Positions 6,729-12,757 of a DNA stretch of 12,757 nucleotides are shown here, piece after piece. Origin of the DNA: an uncultured Methylococcaceae bacterium (GTDB lineage: Bacteria > Pseudomonadota > Gammaproteobacteria > Methylococcales > Methylomonadaceae); assembly GCA_903839795.1 (NCBI GenBank), contig CAIMDR010000570.1, forward strand, positions 1 through 12,757, written 5' to 3'. The notes below the pieces were generated by a model, which worked only from the letters and a program-made list of their open reading frames with translations, was not told the origin of the DNA and did not search any database. Numbering within the stretch: position 1 is the stretch's first letter; each line of letters starts with the position of its first letter. The translations under genes were made by a program, and so were the position numbers.

Positions 6729-7247
6729 TTAAGTGAGTTTGACGATGGCAATGACTGCAGAAACTGTTAGGCCTAGCGACCAGAACATGAATCTGTCCAT
6801 ACGATTGGTGATAGTGGTCAAATGTTTATCGACTTGCTCAAAGTGCTTTTCAACTTGCTCAAAACGCTTGTCGACTTGCTCAAAGTGCTTTTCAACTTGT
6901 TCAAAACGTTTGTCGATTTGCTCAAAACGCTTGTCGAATTGCTCAAAGTGCTTTTCAACTTGTTCAAAACGCTTGTCGACTTGTTCAAAGCGTTTGTTCA
7001 TATCAATACGCATTTCTTCAAAGCGTTTGTTCATATCGATGCGCATTTCTTCAAAACGCTTGTTGCTAATCTCAAAGCTTTGTAGCATTAACTCGCGCTG
7101 GTGCTTGAGTTCTTCTTCGACACGGACAATACGTTCACGGATATCCAACTCATAACGCACATTGGCAAAAGCAGCTTCCGGGCGCGTTGACATGCTTTGT
7201 TCTATAAGTTGCTGGATTTGTAGTAGATCTTCTTGAGCAAGTGCCAT
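6729..7247 (-). CDS. Heptad-repeat coiled-coil protein with C-terminal membrane anchor
   Basis: This 172-residue protein has no enzyme motif. Residues 1-60 are mixed charged helix. Residues 63-84 are two near-identical 11-residue repeats (KRFEEMRIDMN), and residues 85-140 are eight consecutive heptads of the form K(R/H)FEQ(V/I/F)(D/E). Phe and Val/Ile in fixed positions predict a long parallel or antiparallel coiled coil. Residues about 153-169 (MFWSLGLTVSAVIAIVK) form a single membrane segment at the very C-terminus, so the coil should face the cytoplasm if it is tail-anchored. The layout recalls small repeat proteins found in several bacterial groups (compare Bdr-like proteins of Borrelia), but I cannot name a family with certainty. 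Start: ATG with GGAA about ten bases upstream and a good promoter. It lies directly before dnaQ; whether that means a functional link is unknown. Copy number of the repeats is likely variable. Confidence 0.8.
   Translation of the reverse strand: MALAQEDLLQIQQLIEQSMSTRPEAAFANVRYELDIRERIVRVEEELKHQRELMLQSFEISNKRFEEMRIDMNKRFEEMRIDMNKRFEQVDKRFEQVEKHFEQFDKRFEQIDKRFEQVEKHFEQVDKRFEQVEKHFEQVDKHLTTITNRMDRFMFWSLGLTVSAVIAIVKLT
6828..6995 (-). repeat. 21-bp minisatellite, eight in-frame units
   Basis: Eight tandem 21-base units (168 bp) encode the eight heptads of the coiled-coil protein. Alternating subtypes (KRFEQV and KHFEQV units) make a partial 42-base higher-order period. Unit-to-unit identity at the DNA level is high, including synonymous positions, which suggests recent duplication by slippage or recombination. 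Confidence 0.9.
6996..7061 (-). repeat. 33-bp tandem repeat, two in-frame units
   Basis: Two adjacent 33-base units encode KRFEEMRIDMN twice, directly upstream (in the coding sense) of the 21-base units. They share the KRFE start with the heptads, so the 7- and 11-residue forms likely derive from the same ancestral unit. An 11-residue period corresponds to hendecad coiled coil with a different supercoil twist. Confidence 0.85.
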
Positions 7248-7277
7248 AACGATGGTTCCAATGAATAAGCAATATCA

Positions 7278-7306
7278 ATTATAGGTTAGCTAGAATGCGG
7301 ATGCAA
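7278..7306 (-). promoter_or_regulatory. Probable promoter of the coiled-coil/dnaQ unit
   Basis: On the minus strand, TTGCAT (7301-7306) and a perfect TATAAT (7278-7283) are separated by exactly 17 bases. The start would be near 7271, 24 bases before the ATG at 7247. About 20 bases further upstream is the palindrome CGCTAATAGCG (7326-7336), a possible operator, though nothing else supports that. Confidence 0.6.
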
Positions 7307-7491
7307 AGCAACACGGGGTTATAAACGCTAATAGCGCATTAAAAATAACCGGACTGTCATTTTGTTGCCCTATAGATTTTCAGATAAATAATTTCGATTT
7401 TAACGGATACCATCCCTTTAAGGATGTTACCCGTATGGACTCCAAACTTCATGTAATGGCAATTTAATTTCTGAAAGACTATACCTAAACC
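7307..7491. other. Intergenic region after galE
   Basis: This gap between the galE stop and the coiled-coil promoter contains an imperfect hairpin at 7403-7434 (core CATCC at 7411-7415 pairing with GGATG at 7422-7426, with outer ACGG and CCGT). It may mark the end of the galE operon transcript, but no clear T-tract follows on the minus strand. No ORF is seen. Confidence 0.4.
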
Positions 7492-8541
7492 CTAAATATA
7501 GCCCTGAGGGTTTTTAGTTTGCCAGTTCCAAGTATCGGCTACCATGTCATCCAGGGTTTTTTCCACTTTCCAGTTAAGTTCTTTTAGCGCCAGATTAGGG
7601 TTGGCAAAACATTCTGCAATATCGCCTGCCCGACGTGGAGAAATTTTATAATTAATGATTTTCCCGGTTACTTTTTCGAAAGTATTGATTATTTCAAGGA
7701 CACTATAGCCTCTGCCTGCGCCCAGATTATAAGCCTTACAAGCACCCGTTTCGAATTTTTCGCTGTTCAATGCCGCTATTGCATTAATATGGCCTTTAAC
7801 CAAATCAACCACATGAATATAATCTCTGATACCGGTTCCATCCCGGGTTGGATAATCATCGCCAAATACCGATAATTGCGTTAATTTGCCAATGGCAACC
7901 TGAGCAACATAAGGCATCAGGTTATTGGGGATTCCATTCGGATCTTCGCCAATCAGTCCGCTTTCATGTGCACCTATCGGATTAAAATACCGTAGCAAGG
8001 CTATTTTCCAGGGAGATTCTGTTGGGATGATTTTATCTGCCGCCGACAAATCCCGTAAAATATCCTCAATCATGGCTTTTGATCGGCCATAAGGATTGAT
8101 GGCTCCCAGTGCAAAATCTTCAGTATACTGTGGACAGGAAGATTCACCATAAACAGTGGCGGACGAACTAAAGACCAATTGCTTAACGTTTGCTTGGTTC
8201 ATGACTTCGGTAAGCACCAGCGTTCCGTAGACGTTATTATGATAATACAAATGCGGTTGCTCACACGATTCGCCAACCGCCTTTAAACCCGCAAAATGAA
8301 TTACGGTATCGGGTGATTCTTTGGCAAAAATTTCAGTCAACGCTTGTTTGTCACGAATATCAGCTTGATAAAAAGACAGTGATTTTCCAGTGATTTGTTG
8401 CACTCGAGTCAACGATTCGGGTTTGCTGTTTGATAGATTATCAACCACAACCACCTTGAAACCTGCTTGTAGTAATTCAATGCAAGCATGGCTACCGATA
8501 TAACCGGCTCCGCCTGTTACTAAAACTGTCTTATTAGTCAT
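7492..8541 (-). CDS. galE: UDP-glucose 4-epimerase
   Basis: GalE interconverts UDP-glucose and UDP-galactose with tightly bound NAD in the cytoplasm, feeding galactose into lipopolysaccharide or exopolysaccharide, or into the Leloir pathway. The 349 residues are close to the usual length (E. coli 338). The NAD-binding TGGAGYIGS lies at 9-17. The short-chain dehydrogenase catalytic set is complete: S127 in SSSATVYG, and Y151 and K155 in NPYGRSK. The substrate-loop regions RYFNPIGAH (184-192) and GDDYPTRDGTGIRDYIHVVD (227-246) are intact. The ATG is only eight bases after the corC stop, with AGG ten bases before it, so it is the last gene of the miaB-phoH-ybeY-corC operon. No other galactose genes are nearby, which favours a role in cell-surface sugar supply over galactose catabolism (inference). 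Confidence 0.95.
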   Translation of the reverse strand: MTNKTVLVTGGAGYIGSHACIELLQAGFKVVVVDNLSNSKPESLTRVQQITGKSLSFYQADIRDKQALTEIFAKESPDTVIHFAGLKAVGESCEQPHLYYHNNVYGTLVLTEVMNQANVKQLVFSSSATVYGESSCPQYTEDFALGAINPYGRSKAMIEDILRDLSAADKIIPTESPWKIALLRYFNPIGAHESGLIGEDPNGIPNNLMPYVAQVAIGKLTQLSVFGDDYPTRDGTGIRDYIHVVDLVKGHINAIAALNSEKFETGACKAYNLGAGRGYSVLEIINTFEKVTGKIINYKISPRRAGDIAECFANPNLALKELNWKVEKTLDDMVADTWNWQTKNPQGYI

Positions 8542-8549
8542 AAATGATT

Positions 8550-9392
8550 TTACCTGGTTATTTTGAGTTTTATCAGATGCACACGTCGGTTATCCGCTCT
8601 AATTATTTCAAAGCGCATATTATCGACAATGAGATTTTCGCCTTTTTTAGGCATGTGTTCAAGGTGACTGACTATAAAGCCGCCGATGGTATCGTATTCA
8701 TCAGTCGCTAAATGCGTGGAAAAATAGTCATCAAATTCTTCAATAGGAATAAGCGCTTTTATCATGAACTCATTAGCACTGCGCTGAAAGATATAGCCTT
8801 CATCTTCATGATCATCGTGCTCGTCTTCAATTTCACCGACGATTTCTTCCAAGACATCCTCAATGGTGACGAGACCCGCAGCTTGTCCGTATTCATCGAC
8901 CACAATGGCCATGTGGTTACCATTGGTTCGCAATTCCTTAAGCAATACATTTAAACGCTTACTTTCAGGAACGACGCAGGCCGGGCGCATGATGTCCTGA
9001 ACCGTCATGGTCTTGTTTTGTAAAACCCGCGCCAGTAAATCTTTGGCCAACAAAACGCCAACCACTTTACTGCGATCCCCATCAATGACAGGATAACGGG
9101 AATGACAAAACTCAATGACCAATGGATAAATGGTTTCCAGTTCGGCCTCTTTAGGAACCACGACCATTTGAATGCGCGGAATCATAATATCCCTGACCCG
9201 CATTTGCGACACTTGTAACACACCTTCAATCATGGATAAGGCATCGGTATCCAATAACCGGTTTTCCCTCGCTTCTCGTAGTATTTCAAGAAGATCATCC
9301 AAATCTTGTGGCTCCCCGGAAAATAATTGAGTGATTCTTTCCACCCAACGCTTTCTGGGGAGGTTGCTACTGGGAGGTTGGTCGTCGCTCAT
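8550..9392 (-). CDS. corC: CorC/YbeX family CBS-domain protein (HlyC/CorC)
   Basis: CorC (YbeX) has been linked to magnesium and cobalt efflux and, in E. coli, to ribosome maturation; its exact activity is unsettled. The 280-residue protein is the short soluble form, with no N-terminal membrane domain (DUF21). Two CBS domains, expected to bind adenine nucleotides, span about 66-120 (beginning VRDIMIPRIQM) and 132-186 (VQDIMRP, then VVDEYGQAAGLVTIEDVLEEIVGEI). An acidic linker, DEHDDHEDE (about 190-198), leads to the C-terminal transporter-associated domain at about 200-278. The start codon overlaps the ybeY stop (ATGA, 9389-9392), and AGGA lies about nine bases upstream, so translation is probably coupled. 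galE follows eight bases after the stop. Confidence 0.92.
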   Translation of the reverse strand: MSDDQPPSSNLPRKRWVERITQLFSGEPQDLDDLLEILREARENRLLDTDALSMIEGVLQVSQMRVRDIMIPRIQMVVVPKEAELETIYPLVIEFCHSRYPVIDGDRSKVVGVLLAKDLLARVLQNKTMTVQDIMRPACVVPESKRLNVLLKELRTNGNHMAIVVDEYGQAAGLVTIEDVLEEIVGEIEDEHDDHEDEGYIFQRSANEFMIKALIPIEEFDDYFSTHLATDEYDTIGGFIVSHLEHMPKKGENLIVDNMRFEIIRADNRRVHLIKLKITR

Positions 9393-9850
9393 TCTTGATT
9401 GTCCTGTAGATAGGGATTTTTTATGGTTAACTGCTTTAAAATGGCTATTTCTTTATTTTCCATCAGTTCGGCTTCCTCATCGTCGAGATGATCGTAGCCC
9501 AATAAATGTAAGACGCCATGCACAATAATATGCGCCCAATGGTCGCTTAACGTTTTATGTTGTTCCAGCGCCTCTTTTTCCAGAACCGGGGCACAGATGA
9601 CCAAATCGCCGAGTAAGTTCAGCTCAATGCCTTCAGGTACTTCAACGGGAAAACTCAAGATATTAGTAGGGCCTGATTTATGGCGGTACTGTTCATTGAG
9701 TTCTGCACTTTCCCGTTCATCGACAATGCGTACAACGATTTCGGTGTCTTGATTGAAACCTTCCAGTGCCGCATCAACCCATTGTTGAATGTGTTCCTGG
9801 TCAGGTTGCCCTTTTGAGTTAAAAATAGTTTGGATTTCGATTAGATTCAT
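9389..9850 (-). CDS. ybeY: Endoribonuclease YbeY, 16S rRNA maturation factor
   Basis: YbeY is a zinc-dependent single-strand endoribonuclease needed for 16S rRNA 3'-end maturation and late 70S quality control. The 153-residue protein has the family signature HGVLHLLGYDH at 111-121, giving the three zinc ligands H111, H115 and H121. Upstream, the conserved RHKSGPTNILSFP (56-68) contains the likely catalytic Arg56 (E. coli R59). The length is typical (E. coli 155). Its start ATG overlaps the phoH stop (ATGA, 9847-9850) and its stop overlaps the corC start in the same way. No Shine-Dalgarno precedes it, so translation probably depends on coupling to phoH. Confidence 0.96.
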   Translation of the reverse strand: MNLIEIQTIFNSKGQPDQEHIQQWVDAALEGFNQDTEIVVRIVDERESAELNEQYRHKSGPTNILSFPVEVPEGIELNLLGDLVICAPVLEKEALEQHKTLSDHWAHIIVHGVLHLLGYDHLDDEEAELMENKEIAILKQLTIKNPYLQDNQE

Positions 9851-10821
9851 GGGTTGGTTTTATTTTTTTGCTCATACGCTTCATAAGCGGAAACAATGCG
9901 TTGCACCAAAGGATGTCTGACGACATCGCGCACGCCAAAAAAAGTAAAGCTGATGCCTTCAACATCCTTAAGCACTTCAAGTACATGCCGCAAGCCGGAC
10001 ATTTTTTCCGAGGGCAGATCGGTTTGCGTAACATCCCCTGTCACAACCGCAGTCGACCCAAACCCCACCCGAGTCAGAAACATTTTAATCTGTTCGGTCG
10101 TGGTGTTTTGCGCTTCATCCAGGATAATAAAGGCGTCATTCAAGGTGCGTCCACGCATAAAAGCCAGCGGTGCCACTTCAATAATGCCCTTATCAATCAT
10201 TTTTTCAACCCGGTCAAAGCCCAGCATTTCATATAAAGCATCATACAAAGGTCGTAAATACGGGTCGACTTTTTGCGCCATGTCGCCGGGTAAAAACCCC
10301 AGTTTTTCACCGGCTTCTACCGCAGGCCGTACCAGTATTATTTTTCTGACTTGTTCATTTTGTAGTGCTTCAATGGCACAGGCAACCGCCAGATAAGTTT
10401 TTCCGGTTCCGGCCGGCCCTACACCAAAATTAATATCATGAGAGACAATCTTTCTTAAGTAGGCTTGTTGATTAGCGCCCCGGCCTTTAATCAGGCCAAT
10501 TTTTGTTTTGATAGCGACTTCTGGTTCAGTTACCTCGCCCGAAGTTTCTAAAATGCCATCAATAGAGGCATCCTGCATGGCCAAGTGAATCAGTTCGGCA
10601 GTTAATTGCTCTTTTTCGGTGCTGGCAAATAATTTTTGCATCACTGCACAAGCGGCCTTGACTGAATCATCCAAGCCGGTCACTTTAAACTGGTTACCGC
10701 GATTGGCTATTTCAACCTGAAGCCGTTTTTCTATCTGCCTTAAATGCGTGTCTAACTGACCACAAAAGTTGGATAACCTGCCATTATCGGCAGGGAGTAA
10801 AGAAATTTCCTGAGAAGTCAT
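9847..10821 (-). CDS. ybeZ: PhoH family ATPase (YbeZ)
   Basis: YbeZ is a PhoH-like P-loop ATPase that interacts with YbeY and is thought to assist rRNA maturation; its mechanism is not established. The 324-residue protein starts with a region (about 10-65) that in this family folds as a small RNA-binding KH-like domain. The ATPase core has Walker A GPAGTGKT at 135-142, Walker B IILDEAQN at 232-239, and the conserved FMRGRTLNDAF at 221-231 and TGDVTQTDLP at 261-270. The end of the gene overlaps ybeY by four bases. It starts nine bases after the miaB stop without a visible Shine-Dalgarno, consistent with translational coupling. Family members are also annotated phoH; the operon position with ybeY and corC decides for ybeZ. 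Confidence 0.94.
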   Translation of the reverse strand: MTSQEISLLPADNGRLSNFCGQLDTHLRQIEKRLQVEIANRGNQFKVTGLDDSVKAACAVMQKLFASTEKEQLTAELIHLAMQDASIDGILETSGEVTEPEVAIKTKIGLIKGRGANQQAYLRKIVSHDINFGVGPAGTGKTYLAVACAIEALQNEQVRKIILVRPAVEAGEKLGFLPGDMAQKVDPYLRPLYDALYEMLGFDRVEKMIDKGIIEVAPLAFMRGRTLNDAFIILDEAQNTTTEQIKMFLTRVGFGSTAVVTGDVTQTDLPSEKMSGLRHVLEVLKDVEGISFTFFGVRDVVRHPLVQRIVSAYEAYEQKNKTNP

Positions 10822-10830
10822 GATGATAAA

Positions 10831-12186
10831 TCAGAGTGGGTTGATGATTTTATCCAGAGAAGCCTCAACAAGTCGGCCCCGTAAAGAATTAGGTAAAGCT
10901 TCGGCAATCAGCACATCGACAAACTGTCCGGCTAATCTGGGATGGCCAATAAAATTGACTACCCGGTTATTTTCGGTTCTGCCCTGCATTTGTAGCGGAT
11001 TCTTCTTGGATTGGCCTTCGACTAAAACCGTTTGCACGCTACCAATCATGCTGTTGGAAATAGCGATAGCCATTTCATTAATCCGGTTTTGAAAACGCTC
11101 CAGACGTTGTTTTTTTACTTCTGCCGGCACATCATCAGGCAAGTCAGCTGCGGGTGTTCCAGGGCGCTGACTATAAACAAAGCTAAAGGACAAATCGAAA
11201 CCAATGTCTTCAATGAACGCTAAAGTCTCTTCAAATTCGGCATCGGTTTCACCCGGAAAGCCAATAATAAAATCCGAAGACAAGCTGATATTAGGACGGA
11301 CTAAACGCAATTTGCGGATAGTTTCCTTGTAATCAGCACTGGTATGGCCGCGCTTCATCATTTTTAAGATATTATCGCTGCCACTTTGTACCGGTAAATG
11401 CAGGTGATCCACCAATTGTGGCAGTTCAGCAAAAGCTTCAATTAAACTATCAGTAAATTCAAGTGGATGTGACGTGGTAAAGCGCAGACGATCAATTCCG
11501 TCTATGGCGGCTACATAATGCAGTAACAGTGAAAAATCGGCACTATCGCCATCCTCCATTTCGCCGCGATAGGCGTTGACATTCTGCCCCAATAGATTGA
11601 TTTCCCGTACACCTTGTTTGGCCAACGTGGTAATTTCGGCAATAACATCTTTTAACGGACGACTGATTTCTTCGCCACGGGTATACGGTACTACGCAAAA
11701 AGAACAATATTTACTACAGCCTTCCATCACCGAAACAAAGGCTTTTGGACCTTCTGCCCTTGGTTCGGGCATGGCATCAAATTTTTCTATTTCAGGAAAA
11801 GAAATATCGATAACGGGTTTATGTTTGCTGAGAACTTGATCCAGTAGTTGCGGCAGACGATGCAGGGTTTGCGGCCCAAAAACCATGTCCACAAAGGGGG
11901 CTCGTTTTTGAATGGCAGAACCCTCTTGGCTGGCTACGCAACCACCGACACCGATGATGACGTCGGGGCGCTTGTCTTTAATCTTGCGCCATTTACCCAA
12001 GGCTGAAAAAACCTTTTCCTGTGCTTTTTCGCGTATTGAACAGGTATTAAGCAGTAAAACATCGGCCAGTTTTGGATCGTCAATCAATTCAAATCCATGT
12101 GACGCTTGCAGTACATCCCGCATTTTATCGGAATCATACTCGTTCATTTGGCAACCGTTGGTTTGAATATAAAGTTTTTTTGTCAT
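10831..12186 (-). CDS. miaB: tRNA-2-methylthio-N6-dimethylallyladenosine synthase MiaB
   Basis: MiaB is a radical-SAM methylthiotransferase that adds a methylthio group to i6A at position 37 of tRNAs reading UNN codons, stabilising codon pairing. The 451-residue protein has the full domain order. The N-terminal UPF0004 domain carries the auxiliary iron-sulfur cluster cysteines C12, C49 and C83. The radical-SAM CxxxCxxC motif is C157, C161, C164 in [18 protein letters not shown]. The C-terminal TRAM RNA-binding domain spans about 383-446. The start is fixed by an in-frame stop two codons upstream and by the canonical [17 protein letters not shown] beginning; the ribosome-binding site is weak. 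It is the first gene of the five-gene operon ending in galE, matching the E. coli miaB-ybeZYX order. Confidence 0.97.
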   Translation of the reverse strand: MTKKLYIQTNGCQMNEYDSDKMRDVLQASHGFELIDDPKLADVLLLNTCSIREKAQEKVFSALGKWRKIKDKRPDVIIGVGGCVASQEGSAIQKRAPFVDMVFGPQTLHRLPQLLDQVLSKHKPVIDISFPEIEKFDAMPEPRAEGPKAFVSVMEGCSKYCSFCVVPYTRGEEISRPLKDVIAEITTLAKQGVREINLLGQNVNAYRGEMEDGDSADFSLLLHYVAAIDGIDRLRFTTSHPLEFTDSLIEAFAELPQLVDHLHLPVQSGSDNILKMMKRGHTSADYKETIRKLRLVRPNISLSSDFIIGFPGETDAEFEETLAFIEDIGFDLSFSFVYSQRPGTPAADLPDDVPAEVKKQRLERFQNRINEMAIAISNSMIGSVQTVLVEGQSKKNPLQMQGRTENNRVVNFIGHPRLAGQFVDVLIAEALPNSLRGRLVEASLDKIINPL

Positions 12187-12229
12187 ATTTTATCTGGGCA
12201 ACTCTTATGGAAATCAGTGAGGTTTTTGG

Positions 12230-12258
12230 GTTTTATCGAAAGGCAATAGAGCAGTAAA
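12230..12258 (-). promoter_or_regulatory. Candidate promoter of the miaB operon
   Basis: On the minus strand, TTTACT (12253-12258, 4/6) and TAAAAC (12230-12235, 4/6) are 17 bases apart, placing a start near 12223 and a leader of about 36 bases. It lies downstream of the terminator of the preceding gene, as expected for an independent operon. No stronger candidate lies between that terminator and the ATG. Confidence 0.35.
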
Positions 12259-12276
12259 CACCGCTGAATGACTCGT

Positions 12277-12303
12277 AAAAAGCGAAGGGGTATCCCCCCG
12301 CTT
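12277..12303 (-). terminator. Intrinsic terminator of the thioredoxin-like gene
   Basis: Read on the minus strand, AAGCG plus GGGG (12303 down to about 12294) pairs with CCCC and CGCTT (12290-12287, 12284-12280), with a short mismatched spot and the loop ATA. The last stem bases and the three that follow make a run of five T. It separates the upstream gene, which ends 141 bases earlier, from the miaB operon. Confidence 0.6.
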
Positions 12304-12309
12304 ATTTGT

Positions 12310-12329
12310 TTCAGTTATTATAACCTGAA
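12310..12329. promoter_or_regulatory. Near-perfect 20-bp palindrome containing TATAAT
   Basis: TTCAGTTATTATAACCTGAA reads almost the same on both strands: TTCA and TGAA ends, GTTAT and ATAAC inner arms, one extra base. On the minus strand it contains TATAAT, but I find no good -35, and a transcript would run straight into the hairpin at 12303. It could be an operator, a cryptic promoter or chance; no regulator is encoded nearby. Confidence 0.25.
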
Positions 12330-12443
12330 GACAGATTAAACGAGTAACATGACTGCTTTTAGATGACTGAATTTTGTTTTTTATCAGCTTTGTACTGTTG
12401 ACTGATTATTCGCAAGGTTGTAGTGAAGTATTTTATGAGCGGT

Positions 12444-12757
12444 TTATTCCCGTAACAAGGCTAGTATTTTCTCTTCCAGGTCAGGATGCGTGCAAAATCC
12501 ACAGTCTCTTAATATGCCTTTTTTATCCACCAAAATATACGAGGGCGTACCTTGTAAATCAAAAAGCTCAAACGTTTCCGCATGATAGGTTAATGACTGA
12601 AAGTAATGTTCCACTTGCTGCCAAACATTCTGTTGCCAGGCTTTTGTGTGTTGCTCAAAATCAGGCACACGCGCGTTTATAAAAAGGGCTATTTTATCTG
12701 GAGTTATGTCAGCTTGACGTTTTTTCAAGCGATCCATCGCTACAGGAAACGGGATGC
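12444..12757 (-). CDS. Thioredoxin-fold (TlpA-like) protein, C-terminal part
   Basis: The frame is open to the right edge of the window, so the gene begins outside; about 103 codons are visible. The context IPFPVAMDRLKKRQ, before and across an internal ATG at 12737, suggests that ATG is not the true start. The part seen fits the second half of a thioredoxin fold: a strand (KIALFINAR), a long helix with several Trp and Gln, then LQGTPSYILVDKKGIL, where the Pro after Thr is the cis-proline typical of the fold and the following strand ends in the usual Lys-Gly turn. The expected active-site CxxC of the family would lie upstream, outside the window. Unusually, a CGFC motif occurs right after the last strand, 16 residues before the C-terminus. 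Substrate and location are unknown because the N-terminus is missing. A terminator follows at 12277-12303. Confidence 0.7.
   Translation of the reverse strand, partial: IPFPVAMDRLKKRQADITPDKIALFINARVPDFEQHTKAWQQNVWQQVEHYFQSLTYHAETFELFDLQGTPSYILVDKKGILRDCGFCTHPDLEEKILALLRE

Noticed and set aside
6828..7061. CRISPR-like regular repeats
   Set aside because: The units are directly adjacent without unique spacers, have an in-frame 21- or 33-base period, and encode a coherent coiled coil.
6733..7155. Long open frames on the plus strand across the repeat region (rich in Cys, Ser and Leu-Leu)
   Set aside because: They are the mirror of the 21-bp repeats: any frame without a stop in one unit stays open through all units. 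The minus-strand frame has a promoter, a ribosome-binding site, a heptad pattern and a membrane segment; the plus frames have none.
9868..10396. Plus-strand open frames inside ybeZ and ybeY
   Set aside because: These are antisense shadows of conserved genes with complete catalytic motifs on the minus strand.
1..12757. A new defence, secretion or biosynthetic system
   Set aside because: All long genes but two (the coiled-coil protein and the vWA/OmpA lipoprotein) belong to well-known housekeeping families, and the two unusual ones are not adjacent to each other or to any unknown partner gene.

Overview
The window reads as chromosomal DNA of a moderately AT-rich gammaproteobacterium. The evidence is a Gram-negative Kdo transferase, an outer-membrane OmpA-type lipoprotein, a proteobacterial DnaQ epsilon subunit, a CsdA/DeaD helicase, and the miaB-ybeZ-ybeY-ybeX operon order. 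The coiled-coil repeat protein and the intergenic palindromes resemble what I recall from methanotrophic Methylococcales, but that assignment is inference.

Layout. At 1-445 (+) lies the 3' end of waaA (Kdo transferase). At 651-1862 (+) is a lipoprotein with a von Willebrand A-like domain, a calcium-binding type-3 motif and an OmpA C-terminal domain; a clear intrinsic terminator follows. At 2154-3434 (-) is serS. The stretch 3435-4020 holds only a doubtful small ORF and the promoter of deaD (4021-5829, +). Convergent to deaD is a two-gene minus-strand unit: a heptad-repeat coiled-coil protein with a C-terminal membrane anchor (6729-7247), then dnaQ (5966-6691). From 12186 down to 7492 (-) runs one compact operon, miaB, phoH/ybeZ, ybeY, corC/ybeX, galE, with ATGA overlaps or gaps of 8-9 bases. 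The 3' part of a thioredoxin-fold protein gene (12444-12757, -) enters from the right edge and ends before an intrinsic terminator.

How the genes fit together. Most are housekeeping: tRNA charging and modification (serS, miaB), ribosome and RNA maturation (ybeY, phoH, deaD), replication proofreading (dnaQ) and envelope sugar metabolism (waaA, galE). galE sits in the slot after corC where lnt is found in E. coli.

No mobile element, CRISPR array, phage gene, rRNA or tRNA was seen, and no clearly new multi-gene system. The items most worth a second look are the 21-bp minisatellite coding for the coiled coil, the OmpA-domain lipoprotein that has Ser where the peptidoglycan-binding Asp is expected, the thioredoxin-like protein with a CxxC near its C-terminus, and three kinds of palindromic intergenic repeat placed between convergent genes.
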